From the NCBI GenBank assembly GCA_965224285.1, contig OZ245043.1, positions 1,798,001-1,862,000 on the forward strand: a stretch of 64,000 nucleotides of DNA, given 5' to 3'. A program made the translations under genes and the position numbers. Positions 1 through 10,082 of this stretch are shown piece after piece. The notes beneath the pieces are model-generated. The model was given only the letters and a program-made list of their open reading frames with translations, was not told the DNA's origin and made no database searches. Position 1 is the stretch's first letter, and every line of letters starts with the position of its first letter. Source of the DNA: JAJCYK01 sp965224285. GTDB taxonomy: Bacteria; Bacteroidota; Bacteroidia; Cytophagales; Cyclobacteriaceae.

Positions 1-1154
1 ATATAGGTCTCACCGGGAACCAACTGCCAATCCCGGTCCTGTGCCGGGTTAAAATTAACAAATACATTTTCCTTACCGTCATTCATACCTGTAGGCCAAA
101 TACGCAATTGTTCCGGAAAATTAAAATTATCAGGATGGGTCATCATCACCAGTCCGGAATTACCCGAGTTTGAGGATCCGTTGATATCTATCCAACGTGC
201 CCTGGTGGCATTGGCATCCGATTTGTCTTTACCCTCTGAAGTTAGAAGATCTGTATTGTCATCGTTCCAGTGTTCACTTGCTCTTATGCTAAATCCCTGA
301 TATCGATATTCCAGAATGGTTAGTGGACTTTCGGTAGCACAGCTAAGCTCGGAAACAAAATCTACCAGCCAAACCGATTGCGATGGATCTGCATTCCATA
401 TTCTTAGCTTCCATTGCTCGTCCAACGCTGCCCTGGACTCTTCATGGGCAGAGTCTGGCAGCACCACGTGTTCATGAGAAGCCTTGAGATCAGCAAAAAC
501 CTGCCCTTCGGTCGCCGAGGGCGCCTCGTTCACATTCACTGTACCTTGTTGTTTGTTCAGGTTCCAAAAATCAACTTCTTGTGCTTCAAATTCAGTATGG
601 GTCCAGGGATTCCAAATTCCGTAATGATGGTAATGATCCGGAGGTTGAATTCGGGTAAGGACTGTTCCCTGTGGAGACCATAAAGGGTGAATGTATCCTC
701 CCCGGCGATAATTTTCCGAAACTCCCTCCGGCACTGGGGTCAGCCCGTAGTGATAAGCCAACACTTTTTTACCGGCAATATCAAATTGAATGGCTTCACG
801 ATTATCAGTTACCTTGACCGTCTGAAACGATTGCGATGAACTGGCGTTCCTCAGCTCAAAACTTCTGGATTCTCCAGCCAGGGTCTTTCCGTCCAGGACC
901 CACCATAGAAGGCCTTCCCCTGATTCTAATTGAACAGGTACTTCTCTGGCCTCTTCGTCTGTGATCTCAAACAGCTGGTAGCTATCCTCAAACGAATCCA
1001 AAGTTAAATCGGATACATCCGCGGAGACAGGTGTATTAATTCTGTCATATTCTCCTGCATTAACCGTAAAGGTGGCTACCGGGTCCGGTGGTGAATTCAT
1101 AGTACAAGCTACCACTATTATCAGTAATGAGATCATTATTGCCCTGGGTCTCAT
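1..1154 (-). CDS. PmoA/DUF6807-family lipoprotein (3' end cut by window edge)
   Basis: An open frame begins at ATG 1154 and runs without a stop off the left edge (384 complete codons seen). Residues 1-17 form a lipoprotein signal peptide ending in a VVAC lipobox with the lipidated Cys at 17. The diagnostic block is YRRGGYIHPLWSPQG at about 149-163, followed by PPDHYHHYGI near 171-180; this Arg/Gly/His-rich segment is typical of the family once called PmoA (now DUF6807), which has no established enzymatic role despite the methane-oxygenase name. A ThuA-like gene lies divergently next door, and such pairs are common in Bacteroidota carbohydrate loci. A role in sugar or glycoside metabolism is inference. 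Confidence 0.8.
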   Translation of the reverse strand, partial: MRPRAIMISLLIIVVACTMNSPPDPVATFTVNAGEYDRINTPVSADVSDLTLDSFEDSYQLFEITDEEAREVPVQLESGEGLLWWVLDGKTLAGESRSFELRNASSSQSFQTVKVTDNREAIQFDIAGKKVLAYHYGLTPVPEGVSENYRRGGYIHPLWSPQGTVLTRIQPPDHYHHYGIWNPWTHTEFEAQEVDFWNLNKQQGTVNVNEAPSATEGQVFADLKASHEHVVLPDSAHEESRAALDEQWKLRIWNADPSQSVWLVDFVSELSCATESPLTILEYRYQGFSIRASEHWNDDNTDLLTSEGKDKSDANATRARWIDINGSSNSGNSGLVMMTHPDNFNFPEQLRIWPTGMNDGKENVFVNFNPAQDRDWQLVPGETY

Positions 1155-1524
1155 AATCTAACTTATTTAATTCAATAGCGCTGACTACAATTTAACTATA
1201 TTTTCAAACACCCTTTAGACTAAACCCCTCGTCAATAGTGGTAGGCATTTACCGGTGAAAATTTTTAAAGTGTCATCCATCGGATAGTCTTCTATGGTAC
1301 AGTTGCGCTCAAGCGTGGGGGAGGTCAATCCTGAATAAATCCGGTATTAGCTATCAATAGCAATCAACCGATTACGTATTTAATAACTTCTTATTATACA
1401 AAAATGCAATAATCAACCTTTTTATTAGGAGCAAAAATTTAACTTGAGAGTAATAATAACCGACAGGACATTTATCAGGATTTATCACATTTAAATAGTA
1501 AATGAAACCCCAAATTGGGTTGAA
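1155..1524. other. divergent intergenic region
   Basis: A 370-base AT-rich region separates the divergent PmoA-like and ThuA-like genes, so it should hold both promoters. I found no perfect TAnnTTTG element. A short palindrome, AACCCCAAATTGGGTT, sits at 1505-1520, just before the ThuA start, and could be an operator or leader hairpin. No gene is visible. Confidence 0.4.
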
Positions 1525-2361
1525 ATGCAAAATAACAGCCAAATGATACGCAAAACCTTATTATTCATATTAATCCCTGCAATTGCCTTTGGGTTAACGT
1601 TGGTTTTAGGCGGCAGCAAACGGCAAGCGCCTAAGCGAATTCTGATTTATACCAAAAATGGCGAAGGGTATGTTCATGATAATATTCCCCACAGCACCGC
1701 CGTAATAACCAGGATTGCTACTGAAAATGGATTTCTGGTAGATGCATCCGAGGACCCATCGGTAATGAACGAGGAGAGCTTAAAACAGTACCATGCTCTG
1801 GTATTTTCCAATACCAACAATGAAACATTTGATAATGACCAACAAAGGCTGGCTTTCCAACGCTATATTCAGGCAGGTGGAAGATTCGTAAGTATTCATT
1901 CCGCCTGCGGCTCGGAAAGAGAATGGCCCTGGTTTTGGAAGAACCTTGGTGGTAAGTTTTTCAGGCATGCACCGGGCGGTCAGACTTTTGATATCAAGGT
2001 AATTGACGGAGAGCATCCTTCAACCAAACATTTGCCCGTAACCTGGTCATGGGAGGATGAATGTTATTATTTGAAACATTTAAACCCTGACATTAATGTG
2101 CTCACCGCTGCTGATTTGAGAACGGTGGAGGACCCGGAAAAAGATGAATATCCCGGAGAAATTTTTGGTAATTACTTCCCCATCAGTTGGCATCATGAGT
2201 TTGACGGAGGTCGTCAATGGCATACCTCCTTGGGTCATGCTGCTGAGTATTACGATGATTCCCTATTTCAACAACATATACTGGGCGGAATTGAGTGGGT
2301 AACGCAAACTGAATTGAAACTTGATTACCACGGTGTTACCACCAGCTTGCTTACAGAATAA
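1525..2361 (+). CDS. ThuA-like (trehalose utilisation family) protein
   Basis: The 278-aa product has an N-terminal hydrophobic segment (about residues 11-29) that should anchor or export it, then a ThuA-like class I glutamine-amidotransferase fold. Family marks are the GGRFVSIHSACG block at 118-129 and the C-terminal WHHEFDGGRQWHTSLGH segment, matching the GGGFVGIHSA and GH motifs of ThuA-like proteins. Biochemistry is poorly known; members are linked to oxidation or handling of disaccharides. It lies divergent from the PmoA-like gene, a recurring partner. Family assignment is firm; substrate is unknown. Confidence 0.85.
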   Translation: MQNNSQMIRKTLLFILIPAIAFGLTLVLGGSKRQAPKRILIYTKNGEGYVHDNIPHSTAVITRIATENGFLVDASEDPSVMNEESLKQYHALVFSNTNNETFDNDQQRLAFQRYIQAGGRFVSIHSACGSEREWPWFWKNLGGKFFRHAPGGQTFDIKVIDGEHPSTKHLPVTWSWEDECYYLKHLNPDINVLTAADLRTVEDPEKDEYPGEIFGNYFPISWHHEFDGGRQWHTSLGHAAEYYDDSLFQQHILGGIEWVTQTELKLDYHGVTTSLLTE

Positions 2362-2386
2362 AGGAAGTTTAAATTGCGGTAAATCA

Positions 2387-2626
2387 TTACCCGTAGCACA
2401 CCTGAAAAGAACATTTTCCATTATCCTGAAATAACCATAACAAAATCAGGTCGCAGCTATCAGGCTCACCAAGGTTAAAAGTTCCAACCAGTATATCACA
2501 ATCAAGATTCTTGATCGCATGAATTGACGGAAAATTGTGGGAATCGGTGGCTTCAGCTACAAAGGGAGCCTCCGTATATGATGTTCCCACGGCATTATTC
2601 AACCAACCCAAGGAGTCCATCTTCAA
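2387..2626 (-). CDS. possible small ORF or gene remnant
   Basis: A 79-codon frame begins at TTG 2626 (next ATG at 2620) after an in-frame stop at 2645-2647. The product has no signal peptide and no motif I recognise. It is short, lacks a clear ribosome binding site and sits in a gap between two well-supported genes. It could be the 3' relic of a decayed gene. Support is weak. Confidence 0.2.
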   Translation of the reverse strand: MKMDSLGWLNNAVGTSYTEAPFVAEATDSHNFPSIHAIKNLDCDILVGTFNLGEPDSCDLILLWLFQDNGKCSFQVCYG

Positions 2627-2782
2627 AATTATACCCGACTCGTATTAAAGCACATTACGATCTACTAACCTGTTCTGCCGGAATCCTGTGAAGCCAATTC
2701 ATAGAGCAAAGGCCTTGTGTGACTTTGCTTCGTTTCTCTAGCCTAAGGCCACTGAAAATCCATAAGTTATAGCTATGAATTT

Positions 2783-3343
2783 TCAAAAATCAACTAGCTG
2801 CCAGATACCAGTAATTATACCTGTAGTGTCTTCCCGGGTGTCAAAAGGGGCACATACCCAGCTTCCAGATATCTCTTCATCTTGGATCGCGCCAGGAAAA
2901 TGACCAACCGAATCCCAAAAGCGGCTCCCGGTGTTAGTATTAGCCGGAAAGATAAAATCGATGGAGCCATCCGGCTTTTGCTCAACTATTATTTCCCCAA
3001 ACACATCCGGTACTATGCCTATACCGGCTCCGGTAGCATCTAACACCTCACGGCTAAAGTGTCCGCCATGCACCCCTGTATATCTTTTAACACCATTATC
3101 CACTGTGACTTCAGGATTTAACTCCACCATCAGATCACAAAGACAATCGATAGATAATTCTCCCGAAGCTCCTGTGGCTGCCCCTATAATTTTAAACATA
3201 TTGGGAAGGTCAAAAGAGGAAGATGGAAATTCGTCATCCTGGCAACTACCTAAGAGGGCAATCAGCATAACCGGCACCAGCCGGTTTAAGCTATAATATT
3301 TTAGCGATAGCATGTTTTCATAATGTAATTTAATAGGACACAT
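2783..3343 (-). CDS. hypothetical lipoprotein
   Basis: The 186-aa product is a predicted lipoprotein: a hydrophobic stretch at about 22-31 ends in LGSC with Cys34, followed by acidic QDDE, a pattern compatible with transport away from the inner membrane. I chose ATG 3343 because AAGGAAG lies 5 nt upstream; ATG 3313 would give a more standard signal peptide (MLSLKYY...) but has no such site. Two close cysteines in a DCLCDL segment follow near residue 66. I do not recognise a family. It is monocistronic as far as can be seen. Confidence 0.6.
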   Translation of the reverse strand: MCPIKLHYENMLSLKYYSLNRLVPVMLIALLGSCQDDEFPSSSFDLPNMFKIIGAATGASGELSIDCLCDLMVELNPEVTVDNGVKRYTGVHGGHFSREVLDATGAGIGIVPDVFGEIIVEQKPDGSIDFIFPANTNTGSRFWDSVGHFPGAIQDEEISGSWVCAPFDTREDTTGIITGIWQLVDF

Positions 3344-3987
3344 TTTCTTCCTTATTGGTTGTATCTGTGATGCCGGTTAATAATGAATTTATAGGGTAAA
3401 GTTAGCCGTGACATTCCATAGAATCCTCTTATTTCGCACTCCTATTCATCCCCTTGAAGGGGATTGCTTCACTGCTTTGCTTATGGCGTATCATAACAAG
3501 TCGCTGATTATAAAATATTTGTATAACTCAATCACTTGCCTGCCCGGCAGTGTACAGCGAAAGCGGATAGACGGGGCTGGGCTGAGCGACAACTATAATA
3601 GATTAGCTATTGATCGCTACTCGGATGACCATTATATCAACAACTATAGCCTATTCATTTCATCTCAACTTCATCCTAGTTTTGTATGTTTTGGAATCAA
3701 AATATTCTGCCTCGCAATGAATTGCCGGTGGTTGCGTGGATTTGAATTGGTTTGACAATCGTCCTTTTGTCGTCCTACCCTAGTAACAGATATGGAATAC
3801 GTTCAGCTACATGGTGAAACGGCAATCTCCGCATCCAGTACTTCTATCACTACGCTTGAATGGGATTGCATCACTTCGTTCAATGACCTGCTACTGTTTG
3901 CCACGCTTAGGTAAGCCGCTTCATCTTTCAAAGGCTCTGCGATCGCGGGGCAGCATTGAAGCAATCTCCTTAAAACCCTAATACCTT
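3344..3987. other. repeat-like intergenic DNA without convincing genes
   Basis: This 644-base gap contains degraded repeat-like words. GGGGATTGCTTCACTGCTTTGC near 3458 is echoed by GGGATTGCATCACTTCGTTC near 3862, a phrase type often scattered in genomes of this phylum (from memory, not checked). An open frame at 3408-3755 spans part of it but has no family resemblance and reads through the repeat-like words. I see no promoter or RNA gene. Confidence 0.4.
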
Positions 3988-4581
3988 TTATTTTGGGCTG
4001 TTCAGACTTCCTTCTCTATTCCTCATAACAACCTCTCTGATAGGGATTCCATCAATTAACACGTCTTTTAATACCGCTTCACCATGGCTGATGCTGACCA
4101 ATGCATAAGTGTTTTTGGTGGTGTCTAGTTGTGTCTCGGTATATGCTAGTTCAGCCTCATAGGCTTTTGATTCCTCCATATAGTACCGGTCAAATGGGTA
4201 ATCAATTATTACCCGGTTAACTGCCCCTCCGGTTACAAATCTCACCTTGGCTTTGATAAATTCCCCCTTATCATTTAGCGCCTTTTTTGATACCTCCTTA
4301 ATCCTGGCAAAACCATCCCGGTCTTTAGTTAAACTAACATAAACTACCTCACCCGGCTCCCAGTCGATTGCATTATCGATCTGAAAATCGCTTTCGACGT
4401 AGTTAAGGGTAATATATTTTCCCCTGAACAGGTCATGCGGGTCGACTGGTGCGGTCTTAAATTTATATTCCGTGCCTGTCAGTAATATTCGTTCTCTATC
4501 CCATATCATTTTAGCCGGAACCAGTAATTGGGCGAAAGCCACTAAAACGAATGCAAGTATCAATATTTTTTTACTACTCAT
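3988..4581 (-). CDS. GDYXXLXY-domain membrane-anchored protein
   Basis: The 197-aa product starts at ATG 4581, which overlaps the last 8 bases of the upstream DUF2157 gene, so translation is probably coupled. An N-terminal transmembrane segment (about residues 5-22) is followed by the extracytoplasmic family motif, here FRGKYITLNY near residue 56-65 (consensus GDYxxLxY, with Lys in place of Asp). GDYXXLXY proteins are usually encoded next to, or fused with, DUF2157/DUF4401 membrane proteins, exactly as here. Function is unknown. Confidence 0.85.
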   Translation of the reverse strand: MSSKKILILAFVLVAFAQLLVPAKMIWDRERILLTGTEYKFKTAPVDPHDLFRGKYITLNYVESDFQIDNAIDWEPGEVVYVSLTKDRDGFARIKEVSKKALNDKGEFIKAKVRFVTGGAVNRVIIDYPFDRYYMEESKAYEAELAYTETQLDTTKNTYALVSISHGEAVLKDVLIDGIPIREVVMRNREGSLNSPK

Positions 4582-5857
4582 AGGACTTTCTTTTTTTGAG
4601 TATCCAATAATTGGCCGCAAAGAATCCCGCACCCACTGATACAAATAATATCCCTCTAAGTACAAAGCTCAGATCTGTATCAAAAAACCTGCAAATTACC
4701 AAGGCAGTGATGATCAGCAGCCCGTAGTTCAGTATTCCCAAATGATCACGATTCGCACCTTCTCTGGTGATCCCAATACCAATAGCAAAGACATATAAAT
4801 TTATCAACACCACGGCAAGGGGGGAAATCCATCCCAATGCGAATGCAACGATAAACAGTATGAATACTGGGGCCAGAGGTTTGATGTCGTAGAGTGATTT
4901 TCCTATTTGTTGCCTGTATAGAAGTCCGGCAGCAATCAGTGAGATAATCACCGCTGCCCAGAATTCGGGCGCTGTAATGACATCGATAAATTGCAAATCC
5001 TTATTTCTCAAATCTTCCCAAAGCCAATTGAAGCTTAATGATAATAGCAACACGATTGTTCCCAGAGATCCTAATATTTTATATCCATTATTTCTTAATT
5101 TTTGTTTGCTGAACCAGTCTCCTTCTCCTATCAAATAGAAGGAGCCGAATAGACTGAAATACGACAGGTACATGAATTCTTCCAGGCCATTGGCCAATGT
5201 CCCCAATACAATAATGACAGAAAGAGGAGCTATCCAATGATGGAATACGGTAAAATTACTATGGGGCTTTTTCCGGATTAAGTAATAGTAATGTGGCAAT
5301 GCAAGCGCCAGCAGCAACCAATACGGATAAGGTTCTGCTGACGGGCTTGACCAGTAACCGGTTTCTACCGCATAGAAGGTTATGCCTGTCAGATACAATA
5401 ATGAGGTAATAGAAGACTTCATTAAGTAAATAAGAGGCAGGCACAGGGCCATCCAGGTTAACAAGAATGAGCTCAGATTTCCCGGGATATTATAAATCTG
5501 ACTAATCAGTGATATGCATGCCCCCACCGAAAAGAATAAGAAAGCGGCACTGGCTTCTCTCCAGACCATGTTTTCAGGCCTTTTGACCAGGACAAAAGCA
5601 CAGATGATCTGCCCAATAATTAGAGGAAGAAAGGCAAAGAAGGTTTTGGTAGCTCTTGAAAGTTGATCCCAGTTATGAGCGATGATCAATATGATCCCCA
5701 GCCCCACCAGAATGGCTCCCAGCAGGCCAAAAGCAAAGAAAAGTCTATTGGTGGATGATCCGCCTTGATTTTGATAGTAATCCTGGATACGATCTGCGGT
5801 ATCCCGGGTGATCACGCCAGCTTCGATCAGTTCAGGTAACTCTTTGACTAAGCGCAT
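4574..5857 (-). CDS. DUF2157 polytopic membrane protein
   Basis: The 427-aa product has a short soluble N-terminus (about 40 residues with ELIEAGVITRDTADRI, typical of the DUF2157 start) followed by a long series of hydrophobic helices, at least ten by eye. DUF2157 proteins are inner-membrane proteins of unknown function. It forms a two-gene operon with the overlapping GDYXXLXY gene. The start at 5857 agrees with the family N-terminus. Confidence 0.85.
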   Translation of the reverse strand: MRLVKELPELIEAGVITRDTADRIQDYYQNQGGSSTNRLFFAFGLLGAILVGLGIILIIAHNWDQLSRATKTFFAFLPLIIGQIICAFVLVKRPENMVWREASAAFLFFSVGACISLISQIYNIPGNLSSFLLTWMALCLPLIYLMKSSITSLLYLTGITFYAVETGYWSSPSAEPYPYWLLLALALPHYYYLIRKKPHSNFTVFHHWIAPLSVIIVLGTLANGLEEFMYLSYFSLFGSFYLIGEGDWFSKQKLRNNGYKILGSLGTIVLLLSLSFNWLWEDLRNKDLQFIDVITAPEFWAAVIISLIAAGLLYRQQIGKSLYDIKPLAPVFILFIVAFALGWISPLAVVLINLYVFAIGIGITREGANRDHLGILNYGLLIITALVICRFFDTDLSFVLRGILFVSVGAGFFAANYWILKKRKSYE

Positions 5858-6006
5858 TATACTATAAAGTTAAATGGGAAGCGGTGGGATAAATATAATA
5901 GGTTATCCCTTGCTTATAACTAGATAGGTTGCCGGAATTTAGGGTTGGATCTGCAGTAAATGAAAAATTTGGTCTGCCGAACGGGCCAGGATATACGAGA
6001 TTTGTA

Positions 6007-6048
6007 TCATTCGTCATTCCTCATTCCTCATTCGTAATTCGTAATTGG
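6007..6048. repeat. short imperfect tandem repeat
   Basis: Units of the type TCATTCGTCATTCC / TCGTAATTCG follow one another just beyond the 3' end of the cyclase gene. A similar GGTAATTCGTAATT phrase occurs at 44090-44103. It is simple repeat DNA with no coding capacity. Confidence 0.5.
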
Positions 6049-6049
6049 A

Positions 6050-7996
6050 TTACGCCATTTCCATCTTCTCCATCAACCGCTTATACCCCGGATGCGACCA
6101 TAAGCCTTTAAAATAGGGGCAGCGCATTACCCAGATCATGCCCATACAGGCTATACTAAGGCGTTTTTCATACAAACTGTCCAAATATTCTATGGACTTA
6201 TCGTATTCTTCAGTGCCGGCATGACAGATTGCCAGATCCACTTCCACTGCAGGGGTATAATCGTTTTCCAACCGTTCATAAAGCCGGCCTATCAGCTCCT
6301 CTACTTTTTCATGGTTTCCCAGGCGATAGTGGGAGATTACCAAACCCAACAATGCCTTTTGGGGATGATTGACCGCCTGGTGGTAAAGCTCAAATGCACC
6401 CAAGGCTTCCCGGTGGCGTCCCAGGCAACCCAGAGCCACCCCCTTAAAGTTGTAGGCGGCTCGATGGTTTGGTTCCAGTTCCAGGATCTCGTCATAAAGG
6501 GCAACCGCTTTTTCGAATTGCTCATCGAACAGGTAAAGAGTGCCCAGCATGGTCATTACCGGCAAAGACAAGGGATTCAATTCCAAGGCTTTCAGCATTT
6601 TGGGAATGCCCAGATCTGACCTTCCCTTAGCGGCATAGTACAAACCATATGATTCATAAAATTCGGCAGAATTAAGCCCTAATTCTTCGGCTTTTTCCAG
6701 TGATTCCCGGGTGCCTTCCCAGTCCCAGAAATGATAGAACTTGATATTGGCCATGGCCAGATGCCCTTCGGCAAAATCACTATTCTTCTCGATGGAGCTC
6801 ATGGCGCTTTTGAGGGCCTTGGCATAAGCGCTGACCGGGGGAATAACCCCGCAAGAACCCAGAAATGAGTAACACCTGGACAGTGAGCACTCTGCTGAAG
6901 CAAAACCGGGATCTATACTCAAAGCATTTTCAAAATGGGTAACCGCCTTTTTCACATCTTCGGGGTTTCCTCTTTTAAGGTGATGTAATCCTCTCAAGTA
7001 TTGATTATAGGCCTCCATGTTTTCAGTGGCCTCTGACACTATAGTATCCTCATCGGCAGGCAGATCAAAACTTACTTTTAACTTACTGATCACTTTGCGG
7101 GCTATCTCATCCTGTACCCTGAATATGTCGTCCAGGTTACGGTCGTAAGATTCAGCCCACAGCTGAAAGCCGTCATCGGTATTGACCAGTTGCACCGACA
7201 TTCTAACCCGTTCTCCGGCTCGGCGCACACTCCCCTCCAGAAAATGGGATACCTTGAAATTCCGCCCCGTTTGCAGGCGGTCCTCCTGGCTCTTTAAAAT
7301 AGACTGACAGGTGCTGCGGGAAATTACATTCACCCCTTCTACCCTACTTAGCCCGTTAATGATCTCCTCCGATACGCCGTCCGCAAAGTAATCCGGACAG
7401 TTGGGATCGGACATGTTGGTAAAAGGCATTACGGCAATGCTTTGGGCAACGGTTTTACCTTTGGCAAAATCCAATTCCCCTGGCTGGGGAATTTTAATCC
7501 TCTGCTCACAGAGTGCATATATTTCCACTGGTTTTTTAACATTCTTTAGCTCAAATAAACCCAGGGATTTGGCCTGAATATCCGGATGGTTAGAGATCTC
7601 TCGATATATCTTATCGGAAAATAAAATGGACCCCGCAACCGCCATAGATTCGACACGAGCAGCTACGTTTACGCTATCTCCGAATATTCCCTCTTCATCT
7701 TGCAGGATATCACCCAGATGAATACCTATGCGTACGGGTACTGGAGGTTCCTCGCCCAGATCCAGTTGGATGGCCAGAGCAGCCTTTATCGCTTCTTTGG
7801 CGCTGGGGAAGATACTGAGGGCGCCATCACCGTAGTACTGCACCACCTCTCCTGAATGACCTGTCACCTGCTCATTAATAGCAGCCCGGTGCCGGGCCCG
7901 ACTTTGCCTGGCTTTAATCTCATCCTGCTGCATCATGGTGGTATAGCCTACAATATCGGCAAACATAATGGCAGCGAGTTTCCGATTGGTTGACAT
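6050..7996 (-). CDS. class III nucleotide cyclase-TolB-like-TPR protein
   Basis: The 648-aa product begins with a class III cyclase domain (1-165). The metal aspartates are D14 (FADIVGYT) and D57 (YYGDGALSIF), and the transition-state Asn and Arg are N110 and R114 in GDSVNVAAR. The usual purine-specifying Lys four residues before D57 is Gln53, so the nucleotide made cannot be inferred. Residues 186-320 resemble the TolB N-terminal/FlgO-like domain (SIAVMPFTNMSD, YFADGVSEEI) seen in many such cyclases. The remainder (about 335-648) is TPR repeats for protein contacts. No membrane segment is evident, so it is likely cytoplasmic. It stands alone. Confidence 0.88.
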   Translation of the reverse strand: MSTNRKLAAIMFADIVGYTTMMQQDEIKARQSRARHRAAINEQVTGHSGEVVQYYGDGALSIFPSAKEAIKAALAIQLDLGEEPPVPVRIGIHLGDILQDEEGIFGDSVNVAARVESMAVAGSILFSDKIYREISNHPDIQAKSLGLFELKNVKKPVEIYALCEQRIKIPQPGELDFAKGKTVAQSIAVMPFTNMSDPNCPDYFADGVSEEIINGLSRVEGVNVISRSTCQSILKSQEDRLQTGRNFKVSHFLEGSVRRAGERVRMSVQLVNTDDGFQLWAESYDRNLDDIFRVQDEIARKVISKLKVSFDLPADEDTIVSEATENMEAYNQYLRGLHHLKRGNPEDVKKAVTHFENALSIDPGFASAECSLSRCYSFLGSCGVIPPVSAYAKALKSAMSSIEKNSDFAEGHLAMANIKFYHFWDWEGTRESLEKAEELGLNSAEFYESYGLYYAAKGRSDLGIPKMLKALELNPLSLPVMTMLGTLYLFDEQFEKAVALYDEILELEPNHRAAYNFKGVALGCLGRHREALGAFELYHQAVNHPQKALLGLVISHYRLGNHEKVEELIGRLYERLENDYTPAVEVDLAICHAGTEEYDKSIEYLDSLYEKRLSIACMGMIWVMRCPYFKGLWSHPGYKRLMEKMEMA

Positions 7997-8295
7997 ATTC
8001 TAATGCGGAAAGCCTTGATTTTAGTTCAGAAAGTAATTTAGTGAAAAATCAATAAGTTTTGGCAGCCCTAAATGTACCACGTGCCCCAAATAACACTTGG
8101 ATTTACCTCGACACACTGTTAATACTCTTGGTCTAACGAGTATAGACACCGGATTAAGCACCACCTTTCAAATTACAAATTGAAACAATGATACACGGTA
8201 TAATTTAACAGTTCGCAACAAATAAGAATCACCAGGTTGCCAACCATTTAGTTTCGATATGGGTCCTGTATTTAGGTACCATAACCTTTCCGGAC

Positions 8296-9804
8296 ATGAA
8301 ACATTTTGCTTGGTTTTCGAAATATACAGTATTGTCGATATCAATTCTTTTACTTCACGCCTGTGAGACCGAAGATATCAACAGTCCCGGCGCGCTGGGG
8401 GACGCGAACTATAATCTCAGCGGTCCGCAATTCGAGGGGTTCGGGCCAGCCGGTGACCAGTATGCTGAATTTGAGGAAAGCCCCTTTGTTATGGTAAATG
8501 AAGCCCCCATCTCCACATTTTCAGTAGACGCGGACGGTGCCTCATACTCCAATGTAAGAAGGTTCATTATGACCGAAAATGAGCTGCCGCCCAGGGGTGC
8601 CATTCGAACTGAAGAATTAATTAACTATTTCAGTTTAGATTATGAATATGTAAATACCGGAGACCCCATTTCTCTCAACGGCGAAGTAAGTGCGTGCCCC
8701 TGGAGCCCGTCCCACAAATTGATTCGAATTGGCTTAAAGGGTAAACCTATTCCTAGGCCAAGTTTACCCGCTTCCAACTTTGTTTTCCTGATCGATGTTT
8801 CTGGTTCTATGGGAAGTGAAGATAAGCTACCGCTACTAAAAAATGGCTTTAAACAATTTACTGATGAATTATCGGTAGAGGATCGTGTTTCCATTGTGAC
8901 CTATGCAGGTGTAGCTGGCGTAGCTTTAGGATCAACATCGGGTAGGGAGAAAGAAAAAATTAAAAATGCCATTGACCGGCTTGGCGCCGGTGGCAGTACT
9001 GCTGGTGCGGAAGGAATTATAACCGCGTATGAAATAGCCCATCAAAATCTGGTTCCCAATGGAAATAACAGGATCATTATCGGAACAGATGGTGATTTTA
9101 ATGTAGGAGTATCCAGCAGGGATGAATTAGTGGAGTTAATTGAACAGAAACGAGAATCGGGCATATTTTTGACAGTGCTGGGTGTAGGAAGGGGTAATCT
9201 TAACGATGCGGCCTTGGAGCAAATTGCCAATCACGGCAATGGGACCTATGAATATATTGATAATCTGGAACAGCTAAAAAAAGTGTTCATTTACGAGTAC
9301 CACAAATTTTTTACAGTTGCAAAAGATGTTAAGATCCAGGTCGAGTTCAATCCCGTGAAAGTCGAAGCTTACAGACTCATTGGGTATGAAAATAGATCGT
9401 TAAATACGGAGGATTTTGAGGATGATACTAAGGATGCCGGAGAGATTGGATCTAACCAGAATATAACCGCTCTCTATGAAATAATACCTGCCAGCGGCTC
9501 TAACCTAAGGGTATCTCCAACATTTATTATTGACTTTCGCTACAAATTGCCAAATGCCGAAACCAGTGTCGCTATGGAACTGGAAATTTTTGATCGGGGT
9601 AACTCCTTCAGTCAATCCTCAGATTTTATGAAATTTACTGCCAGCGTGGCCTCGTTTTCCATGGTACTCGCCAATTCAGAATATAGGGGAACCAGTAGCT
9701 ATGATCAAATCCGAAGTTGGTTGAATGAAACTAACTTAAACGACCAGCACGGGTTCAAGTCCGAATTTCAGGATATAGTGGCTAGAATAGCTGATGGACC
9801 TTAA
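8296..9804 (+). CDS. YfbK-like VWA-domain lipoprotein
   Basis: The 502-aa product carries a lipoprotein signal peptide (LLHAC, Cys23), a VWA N-terminal domain (about 64-160; FSVDADGASYSNVRRF), a von Willebrand A domain with an intact DxSxS metal site (D167-S171, LIDVSGSM), and a YfbK-type DUF3520 C-terminal region from about 350. The C-terminus is shorter than in E. coli YfbK by my recollection of its length. The VWA metal site suggests protein binding at the cell envelope; the partner is unknown. It appears monocistronic. Confidence 0.88.
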   Translation: MKHFAWFSKYTVLSISILLLHACETEDINSPGALGDANYNLSGPQFEGFGPAGDQYAEFEESPFVMVNEAPISTFSVDADGASYSNVRRFIMTENELPPRGAIRTEELINYFSLDYEYVNTGDPISLNGEVSACPWSPSHKLIRIGLKGKPIPRPSLPASNFVFLIDVSGSMGSEDKLPLLKNGFKQFTDELSVEDRVSIVTYAGVAGVALGSTSGREKEKIKNAIDRLGAGGSTAGAEGIITAYEIAHQNLVPNGNNRIIIGTDGDFNVGVSSRDELVELIEQKRESGIFLTVLGVGRGNLNDAALEQIANHGNGTYEYIDNLEQLKKVFIYEYHKFFTVAKDVKIQVEFNPVKVEAYRLIGYENRSLNTEDFEDDTKDAGEIGSNQNITALYEIIPASGSNLRVSPTFIIDFRYKLPNAETSVAMELEIFDRGNSFSQSSDFMKFTASVASFSMVLANSEYRGTSSYDQIRSWLNETNLNDQHGFKSEFQDIVARIADGP

Positions 9805-10082
9805 CTACCTATAACCCTTTTGGCTAATCAACAATTCACACCCACTTGTGGGAACGTCCATTTCGATATTGTGGAATACTGTCCTCCAATTGCCCTGGGG
9901 ATAAATAAATCCATCCGCAGTTGATCATATCTCTTAGCTATCTTAACTCAAGATCAACGAAGTTTCCGTTGATCTACCGGTTTTACGGATAAGCTTTGTG
10001 CACAGATTGTAGGTTGCAAAAAGTTTAGTGGGGATTAGTACCAATTTTTTTACAAATCATCGATCTTGTCCTTGCTAATCCT

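Noticed and set aside
3408..3755. 115-codon plus-strand open frame
   Set aside because: It reads through repeat-like words, has no family resemblance or ribosome binding site and overlaps no gene; chance frame is likelier.
9841..9852. CCCAC-TT-GTGGG hairpin after the VWA gene as terminator
   Set aside because: The stem is only 5 bp with a 2-base loop and lacks a T-tract.
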